Source: Hysterium pulicare CBS 123377
Lineage: Eukaryota; Ascomycota; Dothideomycetes; Hysteriales; Hysteriaceae
Assembly: GCA_000467715.1 (NCBI GenBank)
Contig: AJFK01000021.1
Coordinates: 124,001-188,000 of the forward strand
Direction: 5' to 3'
DNA: 64,000 nucleotides
In this document: positions 44,817 to 55,107 of the stretch, one piece after another
How positions within the stretch are numbered: position 1 is the stretch's first letter
Layout of the letters: each line of letters begins with the position of its first letter
The notes under the pieces: generated by a model
Told to the model about the DNA's origin: nothing
Database searches by the model: none
The model's input: only the letters and a program-made list of their open reading frames with translations
Program-made: the position numbers and the translations under genes

Positions 44817-45531
44817 TAACCGCCGGCGAGATGGATCGAGAGCCTAGATGTTCAGTGACAAGATTGTGCTAGTTTCTGCGGATAGTGATTGTCGTTTGGA
44901 AGATGAGGTTAGGGAGGACTGAGTTACAAAATAGCGGCGACAAGAACGTGTTACGTGTAGACGTCAGTCATGAACTTTCGAGCATTGGTATGTTCTATCG
45001 CAGGTAGATTGTAGGGTATACACAAAGTTTTAAACAAACAAGTGACTATAATGAGGTTGAGATTATTTGGGCTGAAGAGGGAGAATTGCGTAGGTAATGC
45101 TAAGGTGCATACTAGCCGTATGAGGAAGTTATAAACCGTAAATATCTGCCCCACTTTTACAATTCTCATTACGCATTAACCCCACGAACGGTGCAACCTC
45201 GGACCGTTCGGCAACCCCCAGAATGTCACCGAGCCGATACTCTGACACCGTACTACGCACGCCAAGTGTGCACCGGGCGACCGGCCTACGGACTTGTTTG
45301 GGCAAGTCACTGGTTAGAAATCCTTCTTGGAGTTTGGTCGCAAAATTATTAGAAAATCGGTTGCCGAGCCTAGCCAATACCGGGGGCCCCCGGGGTTGGT
45401 GTGACGTTAGGACATTCTGGGCATGGACAAGGGAAACTTTTTCGATAACGACACCATGTTTCCTTAACCTACATCACTCCTTGATTTTCTTTGGATACTA
45501 GCGAAAGAATTGAGGATCGGGACTTGAAAAT
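44817..45531. other. Intergenic, nothing recognised
   Basis: 3' flank of the secreted-protein gene and promoter of the permease. Confidence 0.45.
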
Positions 45532-47498
45532 ATGGCGACGTTTGCACCACGGGATGAGCCTTTCTCCCACGCTGAGGCATACGCTGCCGACAACGACATT
45601 CACCATCGGCGAGGATCTGCCAAAGCCAGAAAGTTCAGCTTGACAGGACGAGAAAACGGATACAAAGATGAGCATAACTCTGCTGATGAACTATTGGAAG
45701 CTATGGGATACAAGTCCGAGCTGGTCCGGTCAAGGTCCACCTGGCAGGTTGGTAGAGGTTTCCATCTTTAAATACGCATGTTAACCTTATGACAAGGTGT
45801 GCTTCATGTCGTTCGTTCTCGCGTCGATTCCATATGGGCTTGCCACGACGTTCTTCTATCCACTGGTAGGAGGTGGGCCGGCCAATATCATCTGGGGTTG
45901 GGTCGCAGTATCCATTATCATCTTTTGCGTTGCGGTTTCGTTGGGAGAGATCACGTCTGTATATCCCACCGCTGGTGGTGTCTATTATCAAACTTTTATG
46001 CTTGCGCCACCTGGGTATCGAAAAATTGCGTCGTGGATTTGTGGGTGGTCGTTTGTGGTTGGGAATATCACGATTACCCTTGCCGTCAACTTTGGAACCA
46101 CGCTTTTTCTGGTCGCTTGTATCAACGTCTTTCAAACCGCGGACGGTCAGGATATCTTTGCTGCAGAGACGTACCAGGTATTTTTAATATTTGTACTGAT
46201 CACTTTAGTTTGCAATGCCGTCTCTGCCCTTGGCAATAGGTGGCTTCCGCTTCTGGATGTGAGTCTCGGAGAAACCGATAACACCATTTCAAGAAATTAT
46301 CTGGGATGCTTACATTTACTTAGACATTTGCTATCTTCTGGACTTTCGCCGGCCTACTGTGTATTATTGTATGTACCCTTGCAATCGCCAAACATGGCCG
46401 CCACTCCGCCTCCTACGTTTTCCGCGAATTCGACCCAAGCAACTCAGGCTGGCCCGCTGGCTGGTCTTTCTGTGTCGGTCTCCTACAAGCAGCCTACGCG
46501 ACTTCGTCAACCGGCATGATCATATCGTGAGCCCTGCCTATTTTAATTGAATTGAAACCAACCCAAAGTAGCTAGAGCCCAAAGCACTCTCTTGCCAAAG
46601 GCGACCAACTTCTCCGGCCTCGTGTAATGTACTAATGTGTGACCTAGAATGTGCGAAGAAGTCGAACAACCCGCAACCCAAGTTCCCAAAGCCATGGTTG
46701 GCACCATCATCATCAATACAATCGGCGGCTTACTCTTCCTCATCCCTTTGGTGTTCGTCCTCCCCAACCAAGCCGACCTCGTCGCTCTCGTATCCGGGCA
46801 ACCCGTCCCCACAATCCTAAAAGACTCAGTAGGGAGCGCTGGCGGTGCTATTGGCCTATTGATTCCTCTCCTTGTTCTCGCTATTCTCTGCGGTATCGGC
46901 TGCACGACCGCCGCATCTCGCTGTACCTGGGCTTTTGCACGTGACGGAGCCATTCCAGGTGCGAAGTGGTGGAAGACTGTCAATCCAAAGCTGGACGTGC
47001 CACTCAACGCTATGATGCTTAGTATGGCTGTACAGATTATTCTCGGAGTCATCTACTTCGGATCCACGGCCGCCTTCAATGCCTTCTCTGGCGTTGGTGT
47101 TATCTGCTTGACGACAAGCTACGCCATTCCTATCGCTGTATCCTTGATCGGTGGACGCAAGCACATCGCGGCTGGGAATTTCAACATGGGAATCTTTGGG
47201 ATCGTGTGCAATGTAATCGCATTGGGTAAGTTGATTTCTTTCACTCAAGTCGCTACCCATACTAAGAGGAACTCGCTAACGGCAAATCTTAGCCTGGTCA
47301 CTCCTAGCAATCCCACTTTTCTGCATGCCATCCTACCTCCCCGTCAGCGCCATAACTATGAACTACGCCTCCGTTGTCTTCTTCGCCTTCATCGTGGTCT
47401 CGGCTGGTTGGTACTTTATCTGGGGCAAGAAGAATTATGCCGGACCGCCGACGCACGAGGACAGTATATTGGAGGCCAGGAGAGCGAGCTTGATATAG
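45532..47498 (+). CDS. Amino-acid/choline-type permease (APC superfamily)
   Basis: Five exons: 45532-45747, 45797-46258, 46324-46526, 46648-47225 and 47293-47498. All are GT..AG and the frame closes at 554 residues. The cytosolic N-terminus (about 75 residues) ends in the fungal permease motif ELLEAMGYKSELVRSRSTWQ. Twelve hydrophobic segments follow, starting VCFMSFVLASIPYGLATTFF and including the conserved GEITSVYPTAGGVYY and SMCEEVEQPATQVPKAM, the family's STGMI..EE(V/T) signature. These identify the fungal GABA/choline-type branch of the APC superfamily, plasma-membrane proton-coupled uptake of amino acids or choline. Substrate cannot be fixed from sequence alone. Confidence 0.92.
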
Positions 47499-48220
47499 AT
47501 GAATTTATTTTGTTTGAGAAGTACGAATAGAAGGGGGGTCGGATTATGTGAACAGGTGGATGTTACATTTTGAGGCCAGAATTGGAAAAGGTACCAGAAG
47601 TGATGTTGGATTATATACGAAGAAGATAAGAGAGGTTTGGATATGTCGGGATTTTGGAAAACTCTTCTTGTATGTATCGTTATTTCTTCATTCTAAAACT
47701 AGCGTTTTCATTCCAAACCATCTGTTTTTATTAAACACCTGATCACCCTACTTGTACAGGATCTCTGCTCTCAAGTCGGACTTGATGCTTTCTTTTCGGA
47801 TCACATGATACAGTTTTGAGAGCAGTCACTATGGAATTGAGCCTGGATATCATCGCCCATATTGGCTTTAGATAACATATCTTCTCAAATGGTCTGTGGG
47901 AATGACTGTGTTAGCGGATATCTGAGTTACGGCATCGGTTTTGTTTCACACATCACGTGAGCAATCGCGAGGTAGGTATTCTAATCAAATGCAAGTGGAT
48001 TAACTGTCTATTTAGACACCACTGAGGTACTCGACCAACGCTAAATACAAATAAAAATCGAAATCGCATGGATGACAGCATTCATCTAAACGTACTGAAT
48101 ATGACCGTCGAGCCACTAAAGGAATCCACCCGATAGAGACGCCATTCGCTATGCTTCTATATTTCTGACAATGAAGAAACACAACTTCTCCGACATCTTA
48201 TCGCCGGGCTTTGGTCCAAC
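47499..48220. other. Intergenic; right part is a duplicated flank
   Basis: From about 47920 the sequence matches 49470-49690. The 22 bases at 47944-47965 differ from 49499-49520 at only two positions (centre TCAC[G/A]TGAGCAAT). TAGACACCACT / AAGACACCACT and CGCTATGCTTCTA also recur. This is the 3' flank of member C and part of a tandem duplication unit. Confidence 0.6.
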
Positions 48221-49051
48221 TTACTTCTTGTCGCCGTCCGCCTTATTGTCATTGAGCTTGAGCTTGCTGACACCCTCGGCACACTCCTTAGTGTCGTTGT
48301 CCTCGTCGACTTTGGCGAAGTGTACCAGAGAGTTCGTGAGGTCATCGACGGGACCATTCGTCCGAGAGTCTTGCTCATCATGCTCAAGGGGTTGGCGACC
48401 TGCAGGATTCACCAGGGCCAAGTTTACTCGGCCGCAAGGCGACTGACCAAGGCTACCGCGGCGATTTCCGCGGCGATTCCGAGCAAGCGGAGGCCATCGG
48501 TTGACTGCGGTTGAGCGCCCTGGTAGCTTGCGCTTGGGAGCCTCGTCAATTCCTTGGGTATCGACTTTGGAAGGAGCTGGCTTTGTGGTATCTACGCCAT
48601 AATATTCCAACTTTAAGTCGTACTCCTCGATGGACTCTGGAAACATGTCCTCGTGAAAATGTGTGGCAGGATCGAGTTTCGGCACCACCTTGCAAGGACG
48701 GTAACCGACCTCCAGAGCTTCAGATACTTCATCGCGGATTTCATCGAGAACTTCCGTCCGTGAGAGATCAAGATCGTCTGCCCATCCATCTCGGGTAAAC
48801 TCATCTTGCAGTTCTTTCCACGATTCTTTGACATGGAGCTCAATGCAGAACGAACAGAGTAGACGAAGCTGATGGCCTTCTCTATGACAGTTTAGTCCGC
48901 AAGCTACGGGCTTATCTGTGCGAATGCGGTGGCCACACTCGAGATCGTGGTAGTGGGTGCCATGGCAAGGGCGGACGGTAGCCTCCATTTCAGCAAAATC
49001 CGGAGTACTATCCGTGATCGTGATATGAGAATTGCGACCAGAAATCGACAT
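48221..49051 (-). CDS. Cys/His-rich family protein, member C
   Basis: Intronless, 276 residues from ATG 49051. The signature PCHGTHYHDLECGHRIRT begins at residue 28. Candidate ligands are C29, H35, C39, H41, C51, C55, C66 and C69, and ELHVKESWKELQDEF follows the last pair. Next comes YRPCKVVPKLD and a HEDMFPESIEEYDLKLEYYG segment shared with member D. The RS-like stretch is weak (RRGNRRGS). The C-terminus VDDLTNSLVHFAKVDEDND..LKLND matches member D. This gene and member D are a tandem pair, including flanks. Cytosolic or nuclear; function unknown. Confidence 0.82.
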   Translation of the reverse strand: MSISGRNSHITITDSTPDFAEMEATVRPCHGTHYHDLECGHRIRTDKPVACGLNCHREGHQLRLLCSFCIELHVKESWKELQDEFTRDGWADDLDLSRTEVLDEIRDEVSEALEVGYRPCKVVPKLDPATHFHEDMFPESIEEYDLKLEYYGVDTTKPAPSKVDTQGIDEAPKRKLPGRSTAVNRWPPLARNRRGNRRGSLGQSPCGRVNLALVNPAGRQPLEHDEQDSRTNGPVDDLTNSLVHFAKVDEDNDTKECAEGVSKLKLNDNKADGDKK

Positions 49052-49744
49052 GGTGGAGGGTTATATTATAAGTTATTTGAGGAGAGGTGTGAGTTTTGAT
49101 AAAAATTTCTGGGTTGCTTTCGAGGTCGAGTGGAAATTTGGTTTCCGAGATATAGAAGGAATAGATCTTGCTAGGGGGCACGAAGTATATATAGTCTTTA
49201 GGTGAAAGTGCCCAGCCTGTCGACTCCTAGTATTGATGAATCTGACATTGTTCCAGGACAAGAATTTTAGTCGAGGTTGCGATTCAACTGGCAGTTGGTG
49301 ACCTCCGCTTCGAGCCCGATATGCTACCACCATATGTGAATTGAAGCAACGTTGCTATACAATGTTGGGGGTCCTTGTCGCTAGACATCTTTAGATAGTC
49401 TTGAGCAAGGCTACAACTCTCATTCGGTAGTTGCGAAAGCTGCCGTTTAGCGTGTCTAATATAAGGGCGAGTTCCAGATCGCCTTTTATTCAATCTGGTT
49501 TCACATATCACATGAGCAATTATGTCCTATTAAAGCAATTTAAGGTGGGATATTCGTCTATCAAGACACCACTTACATAATAATGAAATATGGAGTACAG
49601 GTGCGGCTTCTAGATACAATCCAGATAAAGAATGCAGCTACCTGGAACTAAGCCGATATGAACGTCGCACGCTATGCTTCTAGAGGGTTTGACTTTTGAG
49701 TGAAACCCAACCTTCCAACGCCGTATCGCCTACCACGAGTCGAA
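49052..49744. other. Duplicated flank between members C and D
   Basis: The left part (about 49180-49270) resembles the upstream region of member D (50735-50815): both contain GTCT(tt)AGGTGAA and ATTGTTC[c/a]AGGACAA. The right part (from 49470) matches the 3' flank of member C. The duplication breakpoint therefore lies near 49280-49470. Confidence 0.55.
49184..49193 (-). promoter_or_regulatory. TATA-like element upstream of member C
   Basis: A TATATATA-type box read on the minus strand about 135 bp before the ATG at 49051. It is in the part of the flank that is partly conserved before member D. Confidence 0.35.
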
Positions 49745-50569
49745 CTAACGAGACTTATCCTTCGTCTTGTCATTTTTCGTCTCGATACTGTTCGACTCTT
49801 TATCCTTCATTTCCATGTCCTTAAGGCGGAGCTCCTTCATGCTGTCTGTGCACGATCGTGTGTCTCCATCATTTTCAACTTTAGCCCAATGCCGGAGAAA
49901 AAGCGACAGATCGTCCACAGAACCTTCAGACGGTGCGGATCGCTTACCATACTCAGGAAACCGAGCGCGAGCACGACGCGAGTTCGTCTCGTTGTCGGCG
50001 TGAACTCGATCCGGAGATCGACTACGACCACGAGAACGAGGACCGCGGCCGTTAATCCTGTCCAGAAATTGCTGATAAGGTGTTGGCGGACGTGCAGGAG
50101 GCTCAGGACGCGCATCTGGCCGGTCATCTCCTACGAGTACAGGTCCCGAAGATCGAACCCCGTAGTAGTGCATCTTCAAGTCATGCTCCTGCACAACTTC
50201 AGGGAACAAGTCTTCATGCCAATGTATCACCGGCTCGAGCTTGGGTACCACTTTGCATGGCCGATAGTGATACACTGTCTCGGCTTCTTTTATCTCTGCG
50301 CGAATCTCGCTATGCACTTCTACCAGAGAGATATCGAATGGATCGTCAGGGCCCCAGACATCTTGGAACTCCTTCCAAAAGTTTTTTGTTTGAAGTTCGA
50401 TGCAAAAAGAGCAGATAAATGGGGCTTTCTTGCCGTGAACGCCGCAGTTCATTCCGCAGGGTACTGGCTCATCCGTTCGGACTCGGTGACCACACTCTAG
50501 GTCATGATATAGAGTACCATGGCAGGGTCGAACAGCAGCTTCCATTCCAGCGAGGTCGGGTGAACTCAT
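49745..50569 (-). CDS. Cys/His-rich family protein, member D
   Basis: Intronless, 274 residues from ATG 50569. It is the clearest example of the family signature: C16, H22, C26, H28, C38, C42, C53 and C56, that is C-x5-H-x3-C-x-H-x9-C-x3-C-x10-C-x2-C. FCIELQTKNFWKEFQDVW follows. Then YRPCKVVPKLE, WHEDLFPEVVQEHDLKMHYYGV, a Pro-rich linker and an RS-type stretch (RGPRSRGRSRSPDR). The C-terminal motif is VDDLSLFLRHWAKVENDGD..MKELRLKD, followed by a Lys/Asp-rich end. Tandem partner of member C. A zinc-stabilised fold with a nuclear or RNA-related role is possible; only the metal-ligand pattern is visible. Confidence 0.85.
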   Translation of the reverse strand: MSSPDLAGMEAAVRPCHGTLYHDLECGHRVRTDEPVPCGMNCGVHGKKAPFICSFCIELQTKNFWKEFQDVWGPDDPFDISLVEVHSEIRAEIKEAETVYHYRPCKVVPKLEPVIHWHEDLFPEVVQEHDLKMHYYGVRSSGPVLVGDDRPDARPEPPARPPTPYQQFLDRINGRGPRSRGRSRSPDRVHADNETNSRRARARFPEYGKRSAPSEGSVDDLSLFLRHWAKVENDGDTRSCTDSMKELRLKDMEMKDKESNSIETKNDKTKDKSR

Positions 50570-51698
50570 TCGACGATTCGGGGACGCGACATGATGATGT
50601 GTTCTTGCGGTTGGAAGGTCTTAAGTCGGCCGGAGCTTGAGTGCGCGCCAACGTGGGGTTAGGATTTTGCTTTTCAGTATCGAGTTGATGATTTAGAGGT
50701 ACGGAAGGAAGAGAGTTCATCAAGAGATAGGAGGTCTTTATGGACTTCTGTCTAGGTGAATTTGCATGTGCTGGCAGTCATCTTCCAGCATTCATTATTG
50801 TTCAAGGACAACCTACCCATGATCGCTGGCCAGAAAAATGTGAATTAAGATCCAAATCACCAGGCATAGAACCATCGTATGAGCACACTGTAGAGCAATA
50901 TCAAGCGACGATGAATATTTGCGCTAAAAGTATATGCCTTAGTGAGCAGCGAAGAAGTCACACCGTCAAAATTCCCAGAATGGCACAGGGTTAACATGAG
51001 ATGTGTGTGAAGATCTTCAACCGCCACGGCGATAAGCTGAACTTGCCTCCCTCCTTCTCCTCAACGTTCGCCAATTTTTGTCATATTGAGGAGGACGTCT
51101 TCGGGGAGGACGTTGCCACGCTGGTGTATGGTCATAGATTGCCAACTACTTTTATAGGATGTGGTTGCTCCCAAAGCGCCGGCCTGAAGAGGTAGTCGTA
51201 TTCTGGATTCTCCGGCTCCTATAGTGGTGTTACATTCGTCCGTTCTCGAACGTCGACCCCTATTCAGGGGAGCAGTAATGTTATCGACATAATGACATTG
51301 ACTGACTCGCGCATCGTAGTCGTGCTCTGCGCTAGCGGGGTGTCGGGGTTGTTCGATAATGTACGGGTGAGCTAGAGGTTTGGTATATAAGCACGTGAAG
51401 ATCATGTCCAGCACTGCTGCGATATTCGTATTTTTACGAAGGTGCGAAACGGATCTTTCAATATATCAGTGGGCAAGGGAGGTATGGAACGCGAAGGAAG
51501 CAGAATGAGACAGGAGAACAACCTTTTGCTATTGTCTCGTGCGGCTTGCTAGATTTAAATCGTATATGTTTGGGGAAATGGGTCATTCTGTAAACTGAGA
51601 AGCCTTACCTCTCAGTTCCAGGTTTGTTCACATTCATTGTTCAAACGAAGTAAACCAGCAGCACCAGCTAGAGAGTCTTGGTGTTCAGGAATCATCCC
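50570..51698. other. Intergenic between members D and E
   Basis: The first 250 bp is the duplicated 5' flank shared with member C. The remainder shows no gene. Confidence 0.45.
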
Positions 51699-52697
51699 TC
51701 ACTGAGTTTCGGGTTCCTGGATAGCGACACGTCGGAACCTCTCTAGCAGCTTCTCCGTAATATCTTCAACCCCAGCACCGCCAAAGTTTTCCGCCAGAAC
51801 ATCAAAGTCATCTTTGATCTCATTCTTAGCCTCTCTCATATCCGCATGATTGAAGTCCGCAAGGCTACGTCCTCGAGTTGCTGGCGGTGGAGATCGCTGG
51901 CGATACTTCTTTCTGACATCGACATCATCTTCAGAATCATGGTCTGGAGAAGCGGAACGGTCTCGAGGTCGCCACTTATCGGAATTCCTGTCCACCGGCG
52001 AAGGTGCCTTGCTACGGTTGCGTCGATGACGTGGGTTTTCACTTCGAGACACCTTCCGTCCACGACTCACCGTGTCATCTACCACGTCCTCTCCTTCAAA
52101 GCCGACAGCCTTGCAAGGCCTCAGAATGGAGCAAGCGATATAGCAATCGGAGTACGTACGGATAAATCCCATCACAACTTCATCCTTGAGATAGGCTTCG
52201 TCGAACAAATCCTCCATGCCAGAAGCCACCAATTCATCTCTTACATCTTTGACATGTCCAAGCCACTCATCGCTGACGATTTCCTTGACACAGGTAGGGC
52301 AACAGAAGGCTGGCTCGTGGGTCGGAACCAAGCGTGGAAGAATGCAGTTCTCGCCGCAAGGAGAGGGATTCTGTGTGCAGACTTTATGATTGCAGAGGAG
52401 GTAATGTATATTTCGTGTGCAAGAAGATTGCCACGAATCCTTAGGAGGGTTCAGAAGAACTCGAAAACGGTTGGCTGGATTTGGTCGGGAGACGCGCGAC
52501 GATGACTCTGTCCTCTCTGGGGAAACAGGCTCGTCATTGCCGGCACAGGAAGAACTATCGTAATGCATACTTGATAAATGGTTGTCACTAGAGCTTGTGC
52601 GCCTAGAGCTGAAGATCAACTTTTGGTACTCGCGTAAGTAAGGGTTCTGTAACAATAGAATCCGGGGTATGAACCTTAGGATCGATATTGAAGACAT
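51699..52697 (-). CDS. Cys/His-rich family protein, member E (divergent)
   Basis: Intronless, 332 residues from ATG 52697. The core is later in the protein than in C and D (about residues 92-145): SCTRNIHYLLCNHKVC, then SPCGENC and FCCPTCVKEIVSDEWLGHV. This keeps the C..H..C-x-H..C-x3-C..C-x2-C order. RPCKAVGFEG corresponds to the RPCKVVPK motif. An RS/RD stretch follows (DRNSDKWRPRDRSASPDHDS). The N-terminal 80 residues are Ser/Arg-rich and may be an added segment; a later ATG cannot be excluded. Same strand and next to members C and D, consistent with local family growth. Confidence 0.75.
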   Translation of the reverse strand: MSSISILRFIPRILLLQNPYLREYQKLIFSSRRTSSSDNHLSSMHYDSSSCAGNDEPVSPERTESSSRVSRPNPANRFRVLLNPPKDSWQSSCTRNIHYLLCNHKVCTQNPSPCGENCILPRLVPTHEPAFCCPTCVKEIVSDEWLGHVKDVRDELVASGMEDLFDEAYLKDEVVMGFIRTYSDCYIACSILRPCKAVGFEGEDVVDDTVSRGRKVSRSENPRHRRNRSKAPSPVDRNSDKWRPRDRSASPDHDSEDDVDVRKKYRQRSPPPATRGRSLADFNHADMREAKNEIKDDFDVLAENFGGAGVEDITEKLLERFRRVAIQEPETQ

Positions 52698-53138
52698 GGT
52701 GGGATGACTTGACTGATCGGAATATATAGCTTTTCGAGGTAGCGAGTTAGGCGAGTTGTGATTTCACAATGTTGTGGTTAAGATCGAGGGATATTTTGCG
52801 ATTTGAATACGGATACGGGATGGCGAATATCACGGGTGTTGTGAGCGTACAATGCACGTGCGAGAGCAGATATGGAGTGAATGGTTGAAAGTTTGATTCA
52901 TTGTGAAAGTAACTCCAAACTTGAATTCATTGAATTGACCAGTGCCGCATTTCACCCAATTGTATCGGGTGCTTTCCCGCAAGCGGCTTTGCACTTTTGA
53001 ATTTGCGTGAGGCGGACAGAATTAACGCCAAGTCAAAACCATCGAAGTACTCTAGGACTTGGTTTATACCACTAAACCTTACTTGTCAAAATGACTCCAT
53101 GTAAATCGTAGAGCTTCTTCTTCAACGTTGTCAGAGTA
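52698..53138. other. Intergenic, promoter of member E
   Basis: A TATATA-type box lies at 52721-52729, close to the ATG. No other feature. Confidence 0.4.
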
Positions 53139-53696
53139 TTAGTTTGCTCGTTGAAGAATGGAGTGATACGAGCCCTTCTGGGGATCAATATTCCGAACGT
53201 CAGAGAGTCTGCCAGCCTGAAACACGACGGAGACCAGATCTTCCCATGTTCCAGCTCGTCGCAGTGGCTTGTCGTCTGCTTTCAGGTCCAGGATCCAGGT
53301 AGGCACATTCACGGGCCAATTATATTGGTGATAAAATATTGGATATAAAAATATAGACAAATACGTCAGTACTACCAGCAGGCAGACAAAACGTGGTCAG
53401 AAACTCACAATTAAGGATTACCCAGTGCAAGGTATTGGTCCTGGACACAACAACTTGGTGCGAGCTTATCGTCGAGTTTCGCGCAGGTATCATAAGCGAG
53501 TTGGTTGACGGTCGGCCATGGATGAAATATTCTGAACGAAGTCGTTAAAACCCCTCATCGGCATTAACAGGGAAGCTGACATGCCATGATAATGAGGCAA
53601 TCTGTGAAACCAGAGATTGCTTAGATGATGGACTCACGAAGCAGATGCGATGAAAATTTTGTGAATGAGCGTGGGAGCATGAAACATGAAAAACAT
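53139..53696 (-). CDS. Tentative small secreted protein, three exons
   Basis: Built from splice signals: exon 53696-53638 (ATG, hydrophobic start), intron GTGAGT..GTTCAG, exon 53531-53422, intron GTAATC..AAGCAG, exon 53275-53139. The frame closes at 101 residues. The middle exon has three cysteines (AYDTCAKLDDKLAPSCCVQD). The last exon is regular and polar (LRRAGTWEDLVSVVFQAGRL). The N-terminus resembles a weak signal peptide. An unspliced second junction would end the protein at 59 residues (TAA at 53414-53412). No family recognised; each piece alone is short, so this is a proposal. Confidence 0.35.
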
Positions 53697-55107
53697 AGAA
53701 GCAACGAATTTACAAAAGAACAAATGAGGTGAAAGTGATGAATGAGATTAATGATATGGAATAGCAAGCGGTGGATAAGAGTATCTATACATAACAGATG
53801 TATTCGATGCTAGATCACGGGTTCGCCGACAAGTCTGCTAAATCGGCGATCACGACGTCCGCTTAGAGTCTGATGAGTGGGTGGCGTATGGGAGACTGCA
53901 TAGATCAAACTTCTGTAATGCATATGGCTTGAAGAGGCAGATGTGCTGAGCCGGTGTAGGTTGTACAGGTTGGGAGTCGAAAGGAAGGGTGCATGGAGGA
54001 TGGCGACATAAGTGGAAAGTATTGCCGAGCACGGGTAACTCACTGATCGTTATCTTGGCATCGTAGCAAACCCAGGAATTCTATTGAAGGTTGGAAGATG
54101 AGAATCTAAATTTACGCTGCGTTACTGCATGGCTCCAAGACGGAACTTGAGCGTTGTCAGGGAGACACGTGATGGACCCAAAACATATTAGCTTGCCAAG
54201 TTAATCCGACGTCTTCTTCGCCAACAAACCTAAGATACAGGAAAATAGACCTGGGCATGCAGGCTTTCCCACAAGAGTTACAGTCTCCCGCCTCTCTGAG
54301 CTTAGCCGTCGGAAATGCCACACGTCCTTCAACTCCGCCCGTGAAAAAATGTGAGCTATCATGTTTCTCATGTGGTTTGCTCGATTCCTCCACGCCCAAT
54401 CCATCATACAGGCAACAGCATCGCCCATGCGCTTCGTCGCAAACCGGGAGAGTGCTCTAAACGTTTTTATCGCAAGTTACCTAGGTGGATTCGGACTGTT
54501 ACACAAAACTTGCGGGATAACTTGCGGGATGACTTCCCATTGCACGTTGAACGCCATCTGCATCAATTCAGTATCTATCCTGCATCCCGCCGTCGTACGT
54601 GCACCAGATCCATGATAGAGGTCTAAACTATGAGGGTAGATCATCTTTTTTCTGCACGCAACCGTCTGGACAATAGTATCCCTTACAAAACGGCCATGAC
54701 CCCTGTCCCAGATCAGTTATCAGTGTCCTCAGCTCGCGCTTTCGGCACTTCTTTCACGCGGATTCGTTATTCCGAGCAGTAAAGTAGTTCCCGTCTACAT
54801 ATTGTGTAGCTATCCGTCCGTCTACAACTAATAGGAAATGTCTCCGTTATCCGAAGGTGGACAAAGTCATTTTTAGCATCGTGCGGCATGCCAACAACCG
54901 GAAAACCACACCTCCCGAATCAAATATCATGCACGTCGCCGTATGAGCCAGCTTAACTCTCACTAGCCTTTCTTAGATTCAGACATTACCCAGCTCGTGC
55001 TTCCTAACCTCCAATCTTTTAAGCTTCTTCGGTTTTTCTCTAAGCATTTAAATTTCTTTCTATACTTAGAGCTATGGTATTGTTATAAACCGTTTAGCCT
55101 GCATTTC
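53697..55107. other. Intergenic, nothing recognised
   Basis: 1.4 kb without a protein-like frame supported by splice sites or motifs. Confidence 0.45.
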
